Assembly (NCBI RefSeq): GCF_963668385.1
Contig: NZ_OY764327.1
Location: forward strand, 3,196,501 to 3,260,500
Source: an uncultured Carboxylicivirga sp.
GTDB lineage: Bacteria > Bacteroidota > Bacteroidia > Bacteroidales > Marinilabiliaceae
DNA length: 64,000 bases
Reading direction: 5' to 3'
Part shown: one piece after another, positions 34,550-43,332 of the stretch
Layout: the number at the start of each line of letters is the position of its first letter
Position numbering within the stretch: the first letter of the stretch is position 1
Translations under genes and position numbers: made by a program
The notes under the pieces: generated by a model
Databases searched by the model: none
What the model saw: the letters and a program-made list of their open reading frames with translations, nothing else
What the model was told of the DNA's origin: nothing

Positions 34550-35773
34550 ATGAAACGTTTAACCCTTATTGTGTTATGTAGTTGTTTTGTTGCCTTAAGT
34601 CAGGCGCAGGATACAATAGTAGATTATTTAAAAAAAGTACAAATCAATTATCGCACGCAGGAGCATATTTTTTCCGATAGTGTACTAACTAATTATGATG
34701 TTGTGTTTTTTGGCGAATCGCATGGCTTTAGAGATACGCATGAGGTTAAAACAAAGGCTTTACAGGAATATGCTGAACGAACTGATTTTACCTGGATTTT
34801 AGGTGAATGCGATTTCCTTTATGCTCGTATGATAAATGATTACATTTTAAACGAGGATACTTTAGGTATCAAAAAGGAGCTGGATACGAGTAGGGGAACC
34901 TTTAACTGGACCCGACAAAACTATGCATTTTATAAAAGCATTATTGAACTAAATAAGCATCGTAAGAATAAAATCAAATTCCTGGGAATTGATATTCCCG
35001 TTAATGGGAGTGATAGTACTGCATCGCGTATACTAAGCATTATGCAAAAGTATGGAGAGTCAGATGCTATTATGGATTCGTTGTTGTATGTGTTTAATGC
35101 TAACGATGAGCAGGCTAATCATGTTCAGCAATTGCTGGATAATGCTGGTAATAAAACATATGATGTCGAAGATTTATTTGAGTACAATTATCTTCTTAAA
35201 AATATTTTGTATTTGCATGAAGCTAACAAGGATGATGATTCATTTGATCAGGTGCGCGATTCGTGTATGTTTTTGAATTATCAAATGCTTGTTAAGCACT
35301 TATCATTAGAAGATGAAAAAATGATAGGCTTTATGGGAAGTTTCCATGTTTTTCACGAAGAATCAAACAATAATCGGAATTTTGGAAGCTGGTTGTGTAA
35401 AGTGGCGGATAAGAAAATATACTCTTACAACATGTTTTATTTTAAAAGTAAGTGCATTTTTCCTGAATATTTTATTCCCCCATTTTTGAAAATATTCAGA
35501 TCGAAGAAAAAGCTTTATTATAAAATGACTTTGTTTAACGATAACCGAACCCTGGCATTGGGGTACAAACCGGGTATGGATTGTTTGATGAAGGTTGCAC
35601 CCCGTAAAAGTATAACCATGTATGATTTGACAGCCAAGGATTCGCCCTATAAATCAAAATCGTTGTTAGTACTTAATGGTATTGATAATTACCATACAAC
35701 CGATTATTTTCAAACGGCAATCGTAATTAAAAACTCTAAGCCGGCTGAACCATTAGGGCGCAATCGACAGTAA
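34550..35773 (+). CDS. Secreted TIKI/erythromycin-esterase-like protein
   Basis: 407 residues with a signal peptide ending LSQAQ (no lipobox). FFGESHGFRDTHEVK and ILGECDFLYARMINDYIL, then LGIDIPVN and GFMGSFHVFHEES, resemble the GExHG and His-containing motifs of the EreA/ChaN/TIKI superfamily of metal-dependent hydrolases. It would act in the periplasm or outside. Substrate unknown; the name erythromycin esterase should not be read as drug resistance. The last 120 residues are beta-rich. It follows lspA after a 41-base gap. Confidence 0.6.
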   Translation: MKRLTLIVLCSCFVALSQAQDTIVDYLKKVQINYRTQEHIFSDSVLTNYDVVFFGESHGFRDTHEVKTKALQEYAERTDFTWILGECDFLYARMINDYILNEDTLGIKKELDTSRGTFNWTRQNYAFYKSIIELNKHRKNKIKFLGIDIPVNGSDSTASRILSIMQKYGESDAIMDSLLYVFNANDEQANHVQQLLDNAGNKTYDVEDLFEYNYLLKNILYLHEANKDDDSFDQVRDSCMFLNYQMLVKHLSLEDEKMIGFMGSFHVFHEESNNNRNFGSWLCKVADKKIYSYNMFYFKSKCIFPEYFIPPFLKIFRSKKKLYYKMTLFNDNRTLALGYKPGMDCLMKVAPRKSITMYDLTAKDSPYKSKSLLVLNGIDNYHTTDYFQTAIVIKNSKPAEPLGRNRQ

Positions 35774-36090
35774 CATTTTAAAAATGGCTCAGAATAGATT
35801 AACCATTTTCGATCAGATGTGTTAATCTAAAAAGGATAAAAAAAGTGGATGGCAGCCTATTTTTAGTTAGGTGCAATTGCCTATTTCAAACCTGATGAAT
35901 AGAGTTAGTAATCCATTTTGTTTACCAATAGAATGATTGATTTACTTGCTTTTTACTATGTGATGGATACTAAACGGAAGTAAATCCAGTTTTTAGTACA
36001 TAACAGTAGGGGATAAAATGAGTTGTTGGGCTAACGTCTAAATTTATTTTACCTTTGAAACATTATAAACAATTTTAAAACTCATTAAGT
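35774..36090 (+). promoter_or_regulatory. Intergenic region with the promoter of the Crp/Fnr gene
   Basis: 317 bases. TTG at 36026-36028, a 21-base spacer and TACCTTTG at 36050-36057 form a full Bacteroidota promoter, starting the Crp/Fnr transcript about 25-30 bases before its ATG. I see no gene, RNA or repeat in the rest. Confidence 0.65.
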
Positions 36091-36753
36091 ATGGCAGTAT
36101 TTAACTATTCAAAATTCTTTAACGAGAAGACTGAATTGGGGGAACTGATCTATGAAAAATGTCAAAATTATAAACCGGGTGAGTTGGTTTATGCGCAGGA
36201 CTCGGATATGAACCATGCTTATTATGTGAAAAGTGGCTTGCTTAAAATTTTTAGAAGCGGGGTAAAAGGCGAGCAACAAATTGTTCGATTAGTGAAAGAA
36301 GGAAGCCTTATTGGGTTTCATTCCATGCTGTCGGACGAACCCGAAGTAACCGGATGCGAAAGTTTAAGCGATTCGCAAGTGTGTATTATTCCCGGCGATA
36401 TATTAAAGCCTTATATCAAGCAAAACAAAGGTTTGTCTGATATGATTATGAAACAAACCTGTGAAGAGCTAAAGCAAACCTGTAATTCGGTGTTGGAGAT
36501 TTCGCAAAAAACGGTTCGCGGACGATTGGCCAATCTGTTTCTTAAATTGCAGGAGTTGTTTCAGGCTAAAGATGATGAACCTATTCCTTTGGTAATTTCG
36601 AGGGTGGACATGGCCCGTTGGGTTGGAACATCCAAAGAAACGGTTAGCCGACTCATTACCGAATTTAAAGAAGATGGAGTGCTCACTTTTAGTCGTAGCG
36701 AAATAAAGATTAACAGTAAGGAAAAGCTTCAGAAAATTGTTATGATATCGTAG
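36091..36753 (+). CDS. Crp/Fnr family transcription regulator
   Basis: 220 residues. N-terminal cyclic-nucleotide-binding-type barrel (about 15-125: YAQDSDMNHAYYVKSGLLKI, IVRLVKEGSLIGFHSML), a dimer helix, then a Crp-type HTH (about 165-215: ISRVDMARWVGTSKETVSRL). The four Fnr-type N-terminal Cys are missing; the few Cys (CESLSDSQVC, TCEELKQTC) are spread out, so an iron-sulfur sensor is unlikely and the ligand is unknown. It stands alone, with its own promoter at 36026-36057. Confidence 0.9.
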   Translation: MAVFNYSKFFNEKTELGELIYEKCQNYKPGELVYAQDSDMNHAYYVKSGLLKIFRSGVKGEQQIVRLVKEGSLIGFHSMLSDEPEVTGCESLSDSQVCIIPGDILKPYIKQNKGLSDMIMKQTCEELKQTCNSVLEISQKTVRGRLANLFLKLQELFQAKDDEPIPLVISRVDMARWVGTSKETVSRLITEFKEDGVLTFSRSEIKINSKEKLQKIVMIS

Positions 36754-36809
36754 CTCACATTCGATAAGATTACGTATAAACATAATCAACGTCTTTACAA
36801 TTTAATAAA

Positions 36810-36855
36810 CAAGATGTATTTGGTAAGTTTGATTAAACAAGCTAAATACATCTTG
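36810..36855. repeat. 12-base inverted repeat after the Crp/Fnr gene
   Basis: Arms CAAGATGTATTT (36810-36821) and AAATACATCTTG (36844-36855) are perfect, with a 22-base loop. In the 308-base gap between the Crp/Fnr gene and the convergent secreted-propeller gene it is the only structure I see. It may act as a weak terminator, although no T tract follows. Confidence 0.5.
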
Positions 36856-37061
36856 ATTATATTTCTCCAATCATAAAAGAACCGTAAATACAGTTTAACG
36901 AATGCTTTCTAATTTTATGAAAGTTCTACTACACCATGATCATTGCTTTATAATCAATAAGAATCGATATATGCCGCACACATAACGCTGATTTGTATTG
37001 CATCGTTGCTTGCGGCAGTTCACAAAATGATAAAATCTCACCTTTTATTATCAACCAATCA

Positions 37062-40000
37062 TTACTCTTTTAATATTTTTGTTTTTTCAATTTTGCCTTC
37101 TGAGCTTATCATTACCAAATAATATCCCTTACTCAATTCGCTTATGTTAAAATCGAACGCGGCTGTTTCGGTTGCATTGGCAAAAGAGTGACTCATAACC
37201 AACTTACCTGCCATGTTATATATTTTTACCTCGTTCACTTCGTTAATGGTAGCAGGCATGGTAATTTTAAAACTTCCTTTGGTAGGATTGGGATAAATAC
37301 TGAAATCCGAATTAGTCATTTCTGTTTTTACTTCTTCAATTTTGGTAGATGGATCAGTACTTACACTTACAGCAAAGGTAAACTGAGCCACATCTGTACC
37401 CGATTCGCCCGCAATTGTAATCAACGAGGTTCCTTCAACGCTGTTGTTATAGTTAAGCGTTAGGGTGTTGCCCAATACCGAAGCGGTAGTTACTTCAGGT
37501 GCCGAATTGGATGCTAAGGTCTGGGTAATATCTCCACCTAACTGATGCGCAAATACACTACTTATATCGATATTATCGTTAGGCGATGAGGTTAATCGGT
37601 TTAGATTGGGTAATTTTTCATTAACCCATAAATTATTGTCAGATGTTCCAGTAAAGATGCCCCTTCCGTGGGTGGCAATTACAACTTTACCATCATATTC
37701 ACTTGCCTTAACTCTATTGCACACTACATTTCCTAATTTATCGGCATCAACATTTATCCATTGAGTAGAAGTTCCGTTTAATGCTGTGGTTTGGTAAACT
37801 CCTATACTGGTTGATATGTAATAGGTTTTTATTCCATTCCAGTTCGAGATAGCTGCACTTCGTATGGATGGCCCGGGTAATGCTGGTGTGGCCGTTAAAT
37901 TACCGTCAATAATGCTGAAAGATGCTCCTCCATTGTTGGAATAAAACAACGATGGCACACCGTAATTGGCAAATACAACTATTATTTCATTGGCATCATA
38001 AGCATTAATGGCAATGTAATAAGGGAAAGAACCTTGAGAAGCAGCCGTCATTGTTATGGCTTCGCGGTTTATTTCCGGCTCATCAGCTACAGCATTATTT
38101 ACTTTATATAACTTAGGATACGAACCGGTATATGTTGCGTAATAAAGCACATGGCTGGGTACCTTCGAAACATTAACTGCTGATATAAGCTCACCTGGCG
38201 CATCCAAATTTGTTGGTGCATACCATCCCTGCATGGTACTTCCTGATGTATATATGGGAATATCTTCAACATTCTGGTTAATCCACAATTGTATCCCTCC
38301 GGCATAATACATGGTAGTATCTCCAAGCGGATCCATTACAAATGGATTAATAAATAATTGACCGGTAGCATCGGTTGGAGTTATCTGTGACCAATCCCAC
38401 GGGCCGGTTTGAGAAAACGGGTTCAATGGATCGCCGTTTGTATCGTAGGCTGTTCGCAATATATTTCCATTTTGGGATGATACATAGGCGTAATTAGCTC
38501 CCAGGTAGCAATAAGCTCCATCGCCCGAGCTAATGTCTATCGATGAAACATCGCTTGTTTTAAAATAAGGCGATCCGTTATCTTGAGTTCCACCTATATA
38601 ACGATTTTCGTTGGCCATCATAGGTGTGGCAAGAGTGTAAAATTGGGTAACGTTATAACCATTGTTCATGTCCTCCCATGGTAGTAATTCCGGAATGGTA
38701 TAATTTGCAGTTACATCTGCTAAATGGCTTAATCCACCATCGTGTCCACTCCATACTTCATTAGGGTTCGATGGATCAAAAACCGTTATGTGGCAATCGG
38801 GATGATGATTAGTATACATTTGTATGTTGGTGCCATCGGGTGCATAGCCGCCAATCCATCCATAATCCATAACAGGAGTGGTTGCAAAAGCATTGTTGGA
38901 TCGTATTAACGAAGTGCTGCCTATGATTACAAAATCAGGATCATCGGGTTTAACAGCTAGTGTCATATTATAAGCCCCCTGACTACCCAATGCTCCATAG
39001 CTTGGTAATTTTGAACTGCGGTTAGTTAGATAAGAGTTGCCAACAATTGATTGATCAATGTGTATTACATGAAAGTAAGGAGTTGCTCCGCTAACAGTAT
39101 ATACATAAGCCAACGTTGGATCAGATGGAGCAATTTGAATAACACTTCGGTCAAAAACGGTAGGAAACCCATTGGGATCGCTGGCTTCCATCTCAATTTT
39201 AGTAAATGTTGATGTACCTGCAGGGCGATAATAAATGCCGGGTGTATTTTCTTTACTGCTATTAGCTCCTGCTTGCGATAAACAGGCAATCATATTACCA
39301 TTACTATCAATATCAAAATCGGAGTAGTAATGATCGTTAATGCCTCCAAATACAGTTTCTAAGCTATAGATGCCATTGCTCTCAATTACCTTAAGTATTC
39401 CATAATTATGGCAGGCTATATAAATGGTTCCATCCGTTGGATCAACCAATATTTTCGATGAATAATCTAAAGCCAGGTTATATGCATACGGATTTGAATC
39501 ATCAATAATGGCTTGCCAGCTAACGCCATTATCTGTCGATCGATGTAATCCTGATCCTGTGTAGTAGGCTCCTTGTGTATCTACTGAGTTGCCTGTGAAT
39601 TCGCCACCCACATAATACCAGGTGTTTTGATGTCCAACTCTGGTATCCTGACAAATAGAATTCACAGCAAATGATTCTGCTTGTGTTGAACGCAATGTCC
39701 AGCTTTGTCCTTTGTCACTTGATGTCCAGATTCCGCCCGATACGCCCCCAGCAATAATATGATTGCTATTGGTTATATCAATTGCCAAAGCTCGGGTTCT
39801 TCCGCCAACATCATTAGGACCAGCTTCGGTCCAGGTATATTGATTTGCTAATGTATTTTTTAATTGTACCGCTTTTAATTGATCAAAAAGCTGGGCTTCT
39901 TTTGTTCGAATACCTTTGGGTATAATATTGGTTTGAGGATCACGCAGAGCTTTAAAAAAGAAATCATCACGTCCAATAGAAGTGGCCTGGCTAGCTTTAG

Positions 40001-40133
40001 GAGAGTAGCTCGATCGGGTTTTGGTAGCTGGAAATCCTTCAGTTTTATTATTTTTATATAAGATAGAGAATGTACTAACGGCCATTGTACATACTACTGC
40101 TATGATAATATAGGTATGATTATTTTTTTTCAT
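37062..40133 (-). CDS. Secreted VPS10/BNR beta-propeller protein with T9SS sorting domain
   Basis: 1023 residues from the ATG at 40133 (another in-frame ATG at 40142). N-terminal signal/anchor (TYIIIAVVCTMAVSTFSILY). Residues about 100-850 hold sortilin-like beta-propeller repeats (GGIWTSSDKGQSWTLRS, GLHRSTDNGVSWQAII, LFYSNNGGASFSII) also found in GH74-type and other secreted proteins. The end is a type A T9SS C-terminal domain (SIYPNPTKGSFKITMP, KIYNMAGKLVMS, SKGYYLVMIS), so it is cargo for the PorU/PorV system in this window. No catalytic residues can be assigned. Confidence 0.87.
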   Translation of the reverse strand: MKKNNHTYIIIAVVCTMAVSTFSILYKNNKTEGFPATKTRSSYSPKASQATSIGRDDFFFKALRDPQTNIIPKGIRTKEAQLFDQLKAVQLKNTLANQYTWTEAGPNDVGGRTRALAIDITNSNHIIAGGVSGGIWTSSDKGQSWTLRSTQAESFAVNSICQDTRVGHQNTWYYVGGEFTGNSVDTQGAYYTGSGLHRSTDNGVSWQAIIDDSNPYAYNLALDYSSKILVDPTDGTIYIACHNYGILKVIESNGIYSLETVFGGINDHYYSDFDIDSNGNMIACLSQAGANSSKENTPGIYYRPAGTSTFTKIEMEASDPNGFPTVFDRSVIQIAPSDPTLAYVYTVSGATPYFHVIHIDQSIVGNSYLTNRSSKLPSYGALGSQGAYNMTLAVKPDDPDFVIIGSTSLIRSNNAFATTPVMDYGWIGGYAPDGTNIQMYTNHHPDCHITVFDPSNPNEVWSGHDGGLSHLADVTANYTIPELLPWEDMNNGYNVTQFYTLATPMMANENRYIGGTQDNGSPYFKTSDVSSIDISSGDGAYCYLGANYAYVSSQNGNILRTAYDTNGDPLNPFSQTGPWDWSQITPTDATGQLFINPFVMDPLGDTTMYYAGGIQLWINQNVEDIPIYTSGSTMQGWYAPTNLDAPGELISAVNVSKVPSHVLYYATYTGSYPKLYKVNNAVADEPEINREAITMTAASQGSFPYYIAINAYDANEIIVVFANYGVPSLFYSNNGGASFSIIDGNLTATPALPGPSIRSAAISNWNGIKTYYISTSIGVYQTTALNGTSTQWINVDADKLGNVVCNRVKASEYDGKVVIATHGRGIFTGTSDNNLWVNEKLPNLNRLTSSPNDNIDISSVFAHQLGGDITQTLASNSAPEVTTASVLGNTLTLNYNNSVEGTSLITIAGESGTDVAQFTFAVSVSTDPSTKIEEVKTEMTNSDFSIYPNPTKGSFKITMPATINEVNEVKIYNMAGKLVMSHSFANATETAAFDFNISELSKGYYLVMISSEGKIEKTKILKE

Positions 40134-40148
40134 GATTGACATGTTGAG

Positions 40149-40523
40149 TTAGTTCTTTATTTCAATACTCCAGATAGTGTTGCTTTGATTAGGGTGTTGA
40201 CAACTTAAAGTCGCTTTCGTTATGGTTCCATCAATTGTATATTCTTTGTGATCGGACGAAAGAAGTAGTTGTTGACCTTGCAACACTATGGGGGCTTGTC
40301 TTCCTCTTTTGATTACTTTACTAATTACAAAATAATACGAGTCGTTCCTTTGAACAATTATACCTTCTGCTAGTATCGAATTTATTTCGATAGTTTGATC
40401 AGGTAATGGCGCCGATCGTATATCTTCAGATGGGGAGTTATCAATGTTCTTTTCATGTATTGAGCATGAAAAAAACATGAGAGCAGTTAGAGTTATACTC
40501 TGAATAAAAATCTTTTTCCTCAT
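40149..40523 (-). CDS. Small lipoprotein, unknown function
   Basis: 124 residues. Lipoprotein signal with lipobox MFFSC (Cys20), followed by a beta-rich periplasmic or surface part with no family I recognise (INSILAEGIIVQRNDSYYFV, APIVLQGQQLLLSS). It ends 6 bases before the first possible ATG of the propeller gene and 15 before the preferred one, so the two form an operon. Its leader carries a possible attenuator at 40611-40637. Confidence 0.7.
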   Translation of the reverse strand: MRKKIFIQSITLTALMFFSCSIHEKNIDNSPSEDIRSAPLPDQTIEINSILAEGIIVQRNDSYYFVISKVIKRGRQAPIVLQGQQLLLSSDHKEYTIDGTITKATLSCQHPNQSNTIWSIEIKN

Positions 40524-40610
40524 TTATAGTATTTGTTGCTTTCCAAGTAAAAGATAAGGTATTGTTTTAAAAAACTCAATACAAAAATATAGGATCAAAA
40601 GTAATTGGAT

Positions 40611-40637
40611 AAAAAAAGACACCTGCGATGAGGTGCC
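40611..40637 (-). terminator. Rho-independent-type hairpin in the leader of the 40.5 kb operon
   Basis: On the minus strand GGCACCT/AGGTGTC (one G-U pair), 6-base loop, then seven T. No minus-strand gene lies upstream for 10 kb, so it cannot be an ordinary gene end; a -7 box lies just upstream at 40673-40680. Confidence 0.65.
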
Positions 40638-40672
40638 TGTACAGTTTAATTAATATGATAGAGTATTAGAAA

Positions 40673-40680
40673 CAAAGGTA
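40673..40680 (-). promoter_or_regulatory. -7 box upstream of the 40.5 kb lipoprotein operon
   Basis: TACCTTTG on the minus strand fits TAnnTTTG. A transcript from about 40667 would pass through the hairpin at 40611-40637 before the lipoprotein ATG at 40523. No TTG box at the right distance is visible. Confidence 0.4.
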
Positions 40681-41286
40681 GTCGTGAAGCATAAAGTTGT
40701 GGTGTATCATTGTTGCTAATGAGTGGACGTTTGTGTAATGTTGAAATTAAATGTTTGTATTATTTGGAGTTAGATACTAAAAGAAATAATTAGATAGTAA
40801 ACCTGTATAAGTTGCTTTTTTAGATCTGCAAAAGTCTTTTTGTATGAGCTGGTCTATAATGAGTTGGTAAGTTCTGATTATTATGTTGTGTTATTAATGT
40901 GTGTTTTAAGCACTATAGTATAGCTAAATTAATTAAGTGTTGTTCAGGTTTATATCAATATTAAATGAATGTATCTATTGTAAACATTGGCTTTTGTGAA
41001 GATGTTGTGCAACCTATAATATTTGTTTAATTGCTTTATTATCACTAATACTCACTTACCGTTTTTGAAAAATGTTAAATAGTTATAAAACATTATGTAT
41101 GATTTAATGTCTTAGCCTTTGTTTAGATGTTAAAAATGCTGAACGAATTACAATGTAAATGCGATTTTAGTTTGAAAGTGTAGATAACTGATTTATTATT
41201 TGAATAAGTATGCGATGTGTGATAGTAGCTTTGTTAATAGCTGTTTGTAGTGGGGGTAGGAGTGTAGGTGTAATTCTTCTATCAAC
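40681..41286. other. Intergenic stretch without supported gene
   Basis: About 600 AT-rich bases between the minus-strand lipoprotein operon and the PUL promoter module. Many T/A runs and stop codons in all frames; I see no ORF, tRNA or clear repeat. Confidence 0.5.
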
Positions 41287-41346
41287 AATTATCCACCAAA
41301 TAAAAATATAATTGAACCCTACTCATTTGCTGAGAAAGTACTTTTG
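41287..41346 (+). promoter_or_regulatory. PUL promoter module, copy 1
   Basis: AATTATCCACCAAA (41287-41300) and ATTGAAC (41311-41317), then a -7 box TACTTTTG (41339-41346) followed by a conserved ATTAACA and AAACAT. The same arrangement, with the same 52-base distance to the -7 box, stands before the second PUL at 53407. It gives a leader of about 220 bases before the first gene. The TTATCCACC/TTGAAC element is probably the activator site of a PUL regulator that is outside the window. Confidence 0.65.
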
Positions 41347-41579
41347 AAATTAACATTTAGAAACATAAAAGGGATAAATACAAAAAAAGCTTAAAAAGAA
41401 TAAGTCAAGTGTAAACAGTCTCTTTTTAACACATAGTAAAAGAGTGTTAATAAGTAGATGTTCTGTTTTTATTTCTAATGGTTATATGAAAAAAATGAAG
41501 ATTAAATGAATACCTAGCCATTATTGGTTATGTATTCCCTAACTATTAAAAGCATTGATATTTAATGTTAATTAAATCT

Positions 41580-43307
41580 ATGAAAATGAAAATTAAAAAC
41601 AAACTGATGAGGCGCGCTTTTAGCGCGGTAGTCTTTGTAGCGATTTTTGCTGCATTGGGCATCGTTGGGTGTGAAGAGTCTGATGCATATAAAATTAATG
41701 CACCTCTGGACCTTCAAGACAGGATTGATTCAATTGCTGCGTCGAAGGATAGAGGAGACACGGGTGATACGACTTACATAGACATTATTACTTCAAATGT
41801 TGGAGCCGAGGATTTTAGTTCAGGATGGTGGTCGGAATTCTCTGACTATTTCGCTGTACCAAGTAATGAGCTATTGAATTTAGAATTTATTAATAATTCA
41901 GCTGGTACAGATAATTATAAAAACTGGGTGCTTGTAGTTTCAAACGAAGCCGGTGATCGTGATGCTGAGAATTATGCAGAATATTTTGTTCTTCGTTCAG
42001 ATGCATTCGGTTGGGGTAATGGTGATTATGATGGAGGTTTAATTTCTCATAATTTCCCTGATTTAGATGGAGACGGTGACATCTGGAATGATTTCCGCCA
42101 AATAAGTAATGGAGCTACAGTTACTTTAGAAATTGACCATTCTGTTTCTGGTTATGCCTTTGTAACAGCCACAACTGTTGGCTTAGATGGTACAGAAATG
42201 GTAATGACATATAATCAGCCAGTTTCTGCAAGTGCCGATTTAAACGTTTTCTTGGTGGCTGAAGGATGTTATCTTAATATGAAAGAAGCATATACGATAC
42301 CATCTAAAATTACTATTGTTGAGGATGTAAATCCTGCTTCTATTTCTGTGTCAGGTACTCCAGTTGCTCTTGAGCAGTCTGATGATTTAACGATAGGTGA
42401 TTTCTGGGGCGATGGTGTTGCTACTGTTATTTATGAAGATGGATCTTCAGCAGTGGTTGATACAGCAGATGTTACTTTTAATGTTATTCCTGATATGACA
42501 GAGCTTGGAGAAAAAACGGTCGTTATTTCTTATAGCAAAACAAAACAAGGTAATTATGGACCATCTGTGTCAACTGCGTATAAGGTTGAAGTTACTAATC
42601 CGGTTACTTCATTAGAAATTACTACAGCACCGCAAACAACTACATATGCCTTTTGGGGAACAGAATCACCAGCATTTGATCCAACCGGTTTAGTAGTAAC
42701 AGCTACCTATTCTGATGGTACAACAGGAGTTCTTGAAAATTCAACTCTTCAATATGAAATTCCTCTTGTTGCTGGAGCGCAAGATGCAGTTATCTCATAT
42801 GTTGGGGCTACATCAACCGTTTCTACTACTGTGCCTGTAACGGTAATTGAAGGTATAGATCAAGTAGGTGCAACAGATTTCTCTACTGGTTGGTGGACCG
42901 AATTCTCGGATGATTATAATGTTCCATCGGGAACTAATAAGACTTTAAGAGTGTATTGTTATTCTGATAATGCAGAAAATTATCATAGTCCATGTACAAT
43001 CCTTCGTAAAGCTGATGCGACTGAAAATGCTGTTGTTCGAATGGATAATTTCGGATGGGGTGATGGTTATAATGCGGATGGTCTTACATCTGATTGGAAT
43101 TGGGACATCTTTACATCTAGTATAAATGGTTCTCAAATAGATATCACAGTTACAAACCATGGTGACAACACTGCTACTATACGTTATGATGTTACTTATT
43201 CTAGCGGAGAAAAGCATTTCCAACAGTATGAAGGTATTACGGTAGATAGTGCAGATTTAAATTGTGCACTGGTAATTGAAGGAGCTTACGTTGTAATTGT
43301 AGAATAA
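41580..43307 (+). CDS. PUL surface lipoprotein with two copies of an unnamed domain and Ig-like domains
   Basis: 575 residues from the ATG at 41580 (41565 is an alternative). Lipobox GIVGC. Residues about 74-225 and 430-575 are two copies of one beta-rich domain (DFSSGWWSEFSD and DFSTGWWTEFSD; AFGWGNGDYDGG and NFGWGDGYNADG; a shared SADLN near the end). Between them lie two bacterial Ig-like units (FDPTGLVVTATYSDGTTGVL is the Big_3-like one). First gene of the PUL, 25 bases before susC: probably a surface glycan-binding protein. Trp-rich repeats suggest carbohydrate contact. No catalytic motif seen. Confidence 0.7.
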   Translation: MKMKIKNKLMRRAFSAVVFVAIFAALGIVGCEESDAYKINAPLDLQDRIDSIAASKDRGDTGDTTYIDIITSNVGAEDFSSGWWSEFSDYFAVPSNELLNLEFINNSAGTDNYKNWVLVVSNEAGDRDAENYAEYFVLRSDAFGWGNGDYDGGLISHNFPDLDGDGDIWNDFRQISNGATVTLEIDHSVSGYAFVTATTVGLDGTEMVMTYNQPVSASADLNVFLVAEGCYLNMKEAYTIPSKITIVEDVNPASISVSGTPVALEQSDDLTIGDFWGDGVATVIYEDGSSAVVDTADVTFNVIPDMTELGEKTVVISYSKTKQGNYGPSVSTAYKVEVTNPVTSLEITTAPQTTTYAFWGTESPAFDPTGLVVTATYSDGTTGVLENSTLQYEIPLVAGAQDAVISYVGATSTVSTTVPVTVIEGIDQVGATDFSTGWWTEFSDDYNVPSGTNKTLRVYCYSDNAENYHSPCTILRKADATENAVVRMDNFGWGDGYNADGLTSDWNWDIFTSSINGSQIDITVTNHGDNTATIRYDVTYSSGEKHFQQYEGITVDSADLNCALVIEGAYVVIVE

Positions 43308-43332
43308 TCAATCAGATAAAAAGTTATAAACT

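Noticed and set aside
34550..35773. Macrolide resistance gene
   Set aside because: Only superfamily-level motifs of EreA/TIKI are present and the protein is secreted; no basis for calling resistance.
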